Source: Gemella cuniculi DSM 15828
GTDB lineage: Bacteria > Bacillota > Bacilli > Staphylococcales > Gemellaceae
Reading direction: 5' to 3'
DNA: 54,528 nt
Assembly (NCBI RefSeq): GCF_000425665.1
Contig: NZ_AUDW01000018.1
Coordinates: 1 to 54,528 of the forward strand
Shown here: positions 49,824-54,528 of the stretch, piece after piece
Layout of the letters: the number at the start of each line of letters is the position of its first letter
How positions within the stretch are numbered: the stretch's first letter is position 1
Made by a program: the position numbers and the translations under genes
Notes under the pieces: model-generated
Told to the model about the DNA's origin: nothing
Databases searched by the model: none
The model's input: the letters and a program-made list of their open reading frames with translations, nothing else

Positions 49824-51695
49824 TTATCCATTATAACAATTTATTATTTTAAATAATTCTTCTCTAATTTCTTCATTGCTTGCTGTGTTCAACAGTGAAG
49901 AAAGTTTATTTAATCTTTCTTCTAAAATTTCAACATCTATGTCTAGAGTTGTGTTTTTATAAATCATTTTATTATCTGTATTCTCACTATTTTCATAGTC
50001 AAGTGATAATTCCTCGTACATTTTTTCTCCTGGTCTTAACCCTATTTCCTCTATATCAATATCTTTATATGGTTCAAGTCCAGAAAGTTTAATTAAATTG
50101 GTAGCAAGATCTAATATTTTGACTGGTTCTCCCATATCTAATAAGAAAATTTCTCCGCTGCTTGCATAATATCCTGCTTGCAAAACTAATTGTGCCGCTT
50201 CTGGAATAGTCATAAAGTAGCGAATAATATTTTTATGAGTTATTGTAATTGGTCCCCCTTTTCTAATTTGTTCTTTAAAAATTGGTATTACTGATCCATT
50301 AGAACCTAATACATTTCCAAATCTTACAGCTGCGAACTTAGTTTTGTACTTATCCCCTTTTGATTGAAGAATAATTTCTGTCAATCTCTTGGATGCTCCC
50401 ATTGCATTAGTTGGATTAACCGCTTTATCTGTAGAAATCATTATAAATCTCTCTACTTCTTTTTCGATAGCAACATCCATAACATTTTTAGTACCAAAAA
50501 CATTATTTTTTATTGCTTCTTGTGGACGACGTTCCATTAAAGGCACATGTTTATGTGCAGCTGCATGAAATACTACATTTGGTTTATATTTATCAAAAAC
50601 TTCTCTTAATGCCTGTTTATCTCTAATACTTACAATTTCCGAAATATAATTTATATTTTCATAATCTTTAATATGAGATTTTTCAAAATCTAAATCTCTC
50701 TCTAGCATATATAATGCATTTTCATTAATATCCAACAAGATTAAATTTTGAGGTTTAAATTTAAAAATTTCTCGGACGATTTGGCTTCCAATAGAACCCC
50801 CTGCGCCTGTCACAAGAACATTTTTCCCACGAAGATAACTACGTATTTCTCCTTGAGAAAGTTTAACTTCACCTCGTCCTAATAAATCTTCTATTGAAAC
50901 ATCTTTAAGGTGCTTAGAAATGCTCTCTCCTTCTTCAAGAGTTATTCCTGAACCCATAACCTTAACACTTACATCAGCTTCTTTTAAAATATTTAGTATT
51001 CTATTTTTATCATAAGTACCTATTGAAGGTATTGCTAAAAATACTTGCTCAACCTCATACTTAGGGATAATTTTTAAAAGTTCATAAGTAGTCCCTAGGA
51101 CGCTTACTCCACTAATAATTGAATTTTTTCTATTGTCATCAATAAGTCCAACTACACTAGCTTTAAATACGTTGTTCTTAGAAAGTTCTTTTAAAAGAAT
51201 ATATCCCGCATCCCCTGCTCCTATTATTAATGTATTTTTATAAGAATTTTTCCCATGAACACTTGCTTCTCTTTCTCTTAAAGCTCTGTACAGCATTCTT
51301 AGGAACATCACACCCGCCACTATTAAAAGTGGAGAGAATATTGCAAAACGCACATTGGAAAAAGTATCAGGTAACATAAGTTGGTACAGTACACTGCAAA
51401 TAAGATCCGCAATTAAAATAGACGCACAAATATTAACAATTTCATTAACGCCCAAATATGACCATAAAGATTTATTTATACCAAATAATCGAAATAGTAT
51501 TCCATAAACAACTAATGAAATAATTAAAAATTCTAAAATACTCGCTCCATGATTTTCCAACATTTCAAAAGGATAACCATTTCTCCCTAAAAAAATAGAA
51601 GCGAGAGTCCCTAATAAAACAATAAATAGATCAAGCATCATAATCAACTTGAATCTATGGTATATATATATTTTTGATGAAAACAACTTTTCCAT
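49824..51695 (-). CDS. Membrane-bound nucleotide-sugar 4,6-dehydratase/epimerase (CapD/WbpM type)
   Basis: 623 residues from the ATG at 51695 (AGGAG 7 nt upstream). Four membrane helices occupy about 1-130. A first Rossmann domain follows (TLIIGAGDAGYILLKEL), then the SDR catalytic domain with NVLVTGAGGSIGSQI and ISTDKAVNPTNAMGASKR (catalytic Met/Lys region in place of Tyr-x3-Lys). Enzymes of this kind make UDP-4-keto-6-deoxy sugars for capsule or glycan. No other glycan genes are within the window. Confidence 0.92.
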   Translation of the reverse strand: MEKLFSSKIYIYHRFKLIMMLDLFIVLLGTLASIFLGRNGYPFEMLENHGASILEFLIISLVVYGILFRLFGINKSLWSYLGVNEIVNICASILIADLICSVLYQLMLPDTFSNVRFAIFSPLLIVAGVMFLRMLYRALREREASVHGKNSYKNTLIIGAGDAGYILLKELSKNNVFKASVVGLIDDNRKNSIISGVSVLGTTYELLKIIPKYEVEQVFLAIPSIGTYDKNRILNILKEADVSVKVMGSGITLEEGESISKHLKDVSIEDLLGRGEVKLSQGEIRSYLRGKNVLVTGAGGSIGSQIVREIFKFKPQNLILLDINENALYMLERDLDFEKSHIKDYENINYISEIVSIRDKQALREVFDKYKPNVVFHAAAHKHVPLMERRPQEAIKNNVFGTKNVMDVAIEKEVERFIMISTDKAVNPTNAMGASKRLTEIILQSKGDKYKTKFAAVRFGNVLGSNGSVIPIFKEQIRKGGPITITHKNIIRYFMTIPEAAQLVLQAGYYASSGEIFLLDMGEPVKILDLATNLIKLSGLEPYKDIDIEEIGLRPGEKMYEELSLDYENSENTDNKMIYKNTTLDIDVEILEERLNKLSSLLNTASNEEIREELFKIINCYNG

Positions 51696-51872
51696 TATAT
51701 ATCTCCTAAACAATAAAGTATTGTATTATAAAATTCAAAAAATATTTTTTCGTATTCTACTAAATTTAAAATAAAAATTATTCGATATTATAAAAACATA
51801 ATACTACACTAACCTTAAAATTAATATGAATAAGTTTTTTCAATATCTCAATTATAATCTAAACTGTTGAAA

Positions 51873-51919
51873 GGAGTAACTCAAAAGTTTACATCCTTTT
51901 CTACTTTCAAGTTAACTCC
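51873..51919. repeat. Small inverted repeat, copy 2 of a possible dispersed element
   Basis: Starts GGAGTAACTCAAAA and ends AAGTTAACTCC, similar to 41636-41688. Confidence 0.4.
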
Positions 51920-51933
51920 TACAACCCATTTTA

Positions 51934-52182
51934 TTAAAATAGTCTATAGCCAAAATATCCTGCAGCAATAATTATTATAATCAATATTACAAAACTTACT
52001 TTCCTAGTTTCTTTAATCACTATTATCTCAATGATTTTTTGAACTATTAAAATAATTACTGCCACAACTATAGCTATTAATTTTGTTCTCTCATTTTCTA
52101 TAAACATTGTCCCTATTATTATACCTAAACTAAGAACAGTTACAAGCATATTAATAGCCAAAAATAATAATTTTTTATCCAT
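51934..52182 (-). CDS. Small three-helix membrane protein
   Basis: 82 residues with three hydrophobic segments (about 4-27, 33-53, 62-80) separated by short charged loops (ENERTK, KETRK). Family not recognised. It begins 8 bp after the cdaR stop and so probably belongs to the cdaA-cdaR transcript, in the place where glmM normally lies in Firmicutes. Function unknown. Confidence 0.7.
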   Translation of the reverse strand: MDKKLLFLAINMLVTVLSLGIIIGTMFIENERTKLIAIVVAVIILIVQKIIEIIVIKETRKVSFVILIIIIIAAGYFGYRLF

Positions 52183-52190
52183 TTAATCTT

Positions 52191-53150
52191 CTACCTTTTT
52201 TTCACTTTTATAGTTACCTTTACTATTGGTGTATCGGCAGCTACTCGTACATCTTCTTTTGAATATATTTTTAAATTGCTTCTTTCTTCTGTCTCTTCTT
52301 TTATATCACTCAAATCAACATCAACATACATTTCATTAATCTTATCTAAATCACTTTGAGTCTCAGCACGAACCGTTACTTTGCTAACATCAGGTGTAAC
52401 ACTGACAAGTTCATAACCTTGTGGTAAATTTCCAACAGTATTAACTTGAATAGGAACTTCTTTTTCAACATTTTTTAAATCAATACTCATTACAGTCGTA
52501 CCAGGATCAATCTGAACATCATCTATTTTATTATAATCACTGTCATAAGCAATTAATTTTACTTCTTCTTTAATATTTTTATTGATTTTTGTTCTTGTTT
52601 CGCTTTCCGCACGTACTTCTTTTATCCTATTTATACTATCAGCATCTCCTGATATTTTCACAGTTTCGTTAGTAACACTAAGTTTATCTATTTCATAACC
52701 AATTAGAAGCCTCTCTTTTCGAACTATTGGTGTAACTTTAAACTCTTTTGTTACTTTTTCTCTTATAGAAATAGTTATTGTATTAGGTTCAACTGTACCT
52801 TCTAAACTCTTATCAAGTCCTTCAACCTCAAGTTTCACCTTTTGATCGTCACCTATTTGAGCATTTTTTAAATTTAATTTTGCTTTAAAATTTTTAGCAA
52901 CACTCTCCTTCTGAACTTTTGAAGGTGAGCCACTTATTTTTACAGAAACTGTATTCGGTATTCCTACTACATATAACTTATCTCTATCATAATCAACCTC
53001 AAGTGGTACATCTGTTACCCATGCTGTTGCCGTATTATCACTAACACCTACTACAGACAAATTTCTAAAATTTTGATTTACAGAAATAAATAATAATATT
53101 GCTATTAAAAATGATATTAACTTTAATTGATTCTTTTCTTTTAATCTCAT
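52191..53150 (-). CDS. cdaR: CdaR, YbbR-domain regulator of diadenylate cyclase
   Basis: 319 residues. One N-terminal membrane helix (LKLISFLIAILLFISVNQ) is followed by three to four YbbR repeats outside the membrane, each with a pattern such as VPLEVDYDRDKLYVVGIPNTVSV. It binds and modulates CdaA. It starts 11 bp after the cdaA stop. Confidence 0.92.
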   Translation of the reverse strand: MRLKEKNQLKLISFLIAILLFISVNQNFRNLSVVGVSDNTATAWVTDVPLEVDYDRDKLYVVGIPNTVSVKISGSPSKVQKESVAKNFKAKLNLKNAQIGDDQKVKLEVEGLDKSLEGTVEPNTITISIREKVTKEFKVTPIVRKERLLIGYEIDKLSVTNETVKISGDADSINRIKEVRAESETRTKINKNIKEEVKLIAYDSDYNKIDDVQIDPGTTVMSIDLKNVEKEVPIQVNTVGNLPQGYELVSVTPDVSKVTVRAETQSDLDKINEMYVDVDLSDIKEETEERSNLKIYSKEDVRVAADTPIVKVTIKVKKR

Positions 53151-53161
53151 AATATCACCTC

Positions 53162-53968
53162 TTATATAATTTTATCTTTATTTTGTTGCCAATTATTAGT
53201 CAGATACTTGGTTAAGTTTTCTTCGTTAAAATCCGTAGTCAACTTACCATTTTGACAAACTGTAATCTTACCAGTTTCTTCAGATATTGCAACAACGATT
53301 GCATCCGTAAGCTCTGATAATCCTAATGCAGCACGATGCCTTGTTCCGTAACTACTAGATATACTTCTATTATCAGAAAGTGGTAAAACACAACTTGCTG
53401 CCCTTATTTTATCCTTACTAACGATCATAGCCCCATCGTGAAGCGGTGTATTTGGTATAAAAATATTAATAATAAGTTCATTAGTAACTTCTGCATTAAT
53501 TTCTATTCCGCTTTCCACATATTCATCAAGTCCTGTTTGATTTTCTAATACTATTAAAGCTCCAATCCTTCTTCTTGCCATATGCCTGGACGCATCAACC
53601 ACAGATTTAACGATTTGTTCCCTTTTATTTTTTTCTACATCTTTATAATTAAAATTAAGAATATTTGATAGCTGTACTCTTCCTATATATTCTAAAGCAC
53701 GTCTTAATTCTGGCTGGAAAATAATTATTATTCCTAACACTCCCCAAGTAACCACTTGATCAAAAATATAGGTCATAGTTGTAAAACCTATAAAATTAAA
53801 AAATATTTTAAGACCAATAATAATCAAAATACCTTTAACCAGTTGCATACCACGAGTACCTTTTAATAATGACAAAAGTTTATAAACTAACAACCAGACA
53901 AGTGCAACATCCAAAATGTGAATAATCAATGCTAACGTACTTATATTTGATAGATAATCAGCTATCAT
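53162..53968 (-). CDS. cdaA: Diadenylate cyclase CdaA
   Basis: 268 residues. Three N-terminal membrane helices (about 10-90) precede the DAC domain with LHDGAMIV (DGA motif) and YGTRHRAALGLSE (RHR motif), both intact. It makes cyclic di-AMP from two ATP, controlling potassium, osmolyte and wall homeostasis. First gene of the cdaA-cdaR pair; the usual glmM is not next in line. Confidence 0.96.
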   Translation of the reverse strand: MIADYLSNISTLALIIHILDVALVWLLVYKLLSLLKGTRGMQLVKGILIIIGLKIFFNFIGFTTMTYIFDQVVTWGVLGIIIIFQPELRRALEYIGRVQLSNILNFNYKDVEKNKREQIVKSVVDASRHMARRRIGALIVLENQTGLDEYVESGIEINAEVTNELIINIFIPNTPLHDGAMIVSKDKIRAASCVLPLSDNRSISSSYGTRHRAALGLSELTDAIVVAISEETGKITVCQNGKLTTDFNEENLTKYLTNNWQQNKDKII

Positions 53969-54194
53969 AATAGTCTCCTTTCTTAATTTTGATTTTATTA
54001 AAAAACTTACAATAAACAGCAGCTACTTTTTATTCAGATAAAAAATAATTTTCTTTAATTTATAATAAAATCATGTAATTATATTTTTTCACTATAATCT
54101 ATTAATTATGTTTTAATATTATTGTTAAACCTTTTTAAAAACAATATAACAACCCACATTTTATTATAACATAAAAAAGTTTATTGTGCTGAAT
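53969..54194. other. Spacer between cdaA and the insertion sequence
   Basis: A/T-rich, no gene seen. It should hold the cdaA promoter; no consensus pair stood out. Confidence 0.4.
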
Positions 54195-54233
54195 TTTTTA
54201 ATAAAAGGTGAATTGCAAATAAAAGTGCAACAC
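54195..54233. mobile_element. Probable terminal end of the IS30-family element
   Basis: GAATTGCAAATAAAAGTGC directly past the transposase stop resembles IS30-family terminal repeats. The other end and the target duplication are outside the window. Confidence 0.5.
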
Positions 54234-54527
54234 CTAACTCAATAAATTAATCTCGTGTAACAATGCTTCGAATGGTGTTGAAAAATTTAGACATTTTCTT
54301 GGTCTATTATTCAATTGGACTAAATTTTCAATTAGTTCAGTCAAATTAATATTACTCAAATTAGTCTTTTTAGGGTCCCTAAAAAGACCATTACTATTCT
54401 CATTAGAACCTCGTTGCCAAGAAGAATATGGATCTGCAAAGTAAAAATCTATTCCCATCTTTTCTACATCTTTATAGCAAGAAAATTCTTTTCCTCTATC
54501 AGAGGTAAAGGACTTTAAAGCTTTATT
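54234..54527 (-). CDS. IS30-family transposase, C-terminal part, 5' end cut by window edge
   Basis: 98 codons run off the right edge. SDRGKEF holds the second catalytic Asp and PYSSWQRGSNENSNG the catalytic Glu of the DDE triad; LNNRPRKCLNFSTPFEALL is the family's typical end. The visible part has no break. It would move the element by circular intermediates, as known for IS30. Confidence 0.92.
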   Translation of the reverse strand, partial: NKALKSFTSDRGKEFSCYKDVEKMGIDFYFADPYSSWQRGSNENSNGLFRDPKKTNLSNINLTELIENLVQLNNRPRKCLNFSTPFEALLHEINLLS

Positions 54528-54528
54528 A

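Overview
The window is about 54.5 kb of AT-rich DNA (intergenic regions are strongly A/T) from a low-GC Gram-positive bacterium of the class Bacilli. Evidence: AGGAGG-type ribosome binding sites, LPXTG wall-anchored surface proteins, a Firmicutes S10-spc-alpha ribosomal gene order, a DnaE-type second replicative polymerase, CdaA/CdaR and CoiA/DprA. The lack of map between adk and infA and the mix of staphylococcal- and streptococcal-like traits suggest a Gemella-like organism; this is inference from gene content, not a database match. No rRNA, tRNA or CRISPR array was seen.

Layout. 1-3.7 kb: two minus-strand surface-protein genes, a vWA-domain protein running off the left edge and a G5-repeat LPXTG protein. 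4-4.6 kb: a membrane-anchored thioredoxin-like protein. 4.6-5.3 kb: a non-coding, repeat-like stretch plus the terminator of the ribosomal operon. 5.3-19.3 kb: 29 minus-strand genes from rpsJ to rplQ (S10, spc and alpha operons fused), driven by a promoter at 19281-19309 with a structured leader. 19.7-23 kb: OsmC-family protein, HAD phosphatase, nitroreductase and CapA-like protein, several with palindromes in their promoters. 23.1-27.1 kb: a competence and RNA-modification cluster (rlmA, a hypothetical, coiA, dprA, an alpha/beta-hydrolase-like protein). 27.5-28.2 kb: tadA behind an unusually strong promoter and a hairpin leader. 28.5-30.8 kb: a plus-strand LPXTG protein with 45-nt C-terminal repeats. 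31.2-34.7 kb: a frameshifted ABC transporter and an SdpR/SdpI-like regulator/immunity pair with two matching operators. 35-35.5 kb: a possible structured non-coding RNA. 35.6-41.6 kb: pyk, pfkA and dnaE. 42-43.7 kb: flavin reductase, yaaA and a hypothetical. 43.9-44.3 kb: a possible small membrane-peptide gene with a structured leader. 44.4-45.9 kb: glpK. 46-46.7 kb: a hairpin-rich non-coding stretch. 46.7-49.3 kb: a redox/ADP-ribosylation locus (HxlR regulator, broken PNPOx-like flavoprotein, class M sirtuin, zinc-type macrodomain). 49.8-54 kb: a CapD-type nucleotide-sugar dehydratase, a small membrane protein, cdaR and cdaA. The right edge cuts an IS30-family transposase.

Most interesting signals: the 35 kb candidate RNA; the 44 kb promoter-leader-peptide-terminator unit; the SirTM-macrodomain locus without its usual GcvH-L/LplA partners; the sdpRI operator pair; and the ABC transporter whose frame break sits exactly on an A AAA AAG slippery heptamer. 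That last case must be weighed against a second homopolymer frame break at 48.5 kb, which makes sequencing error a real alternative.
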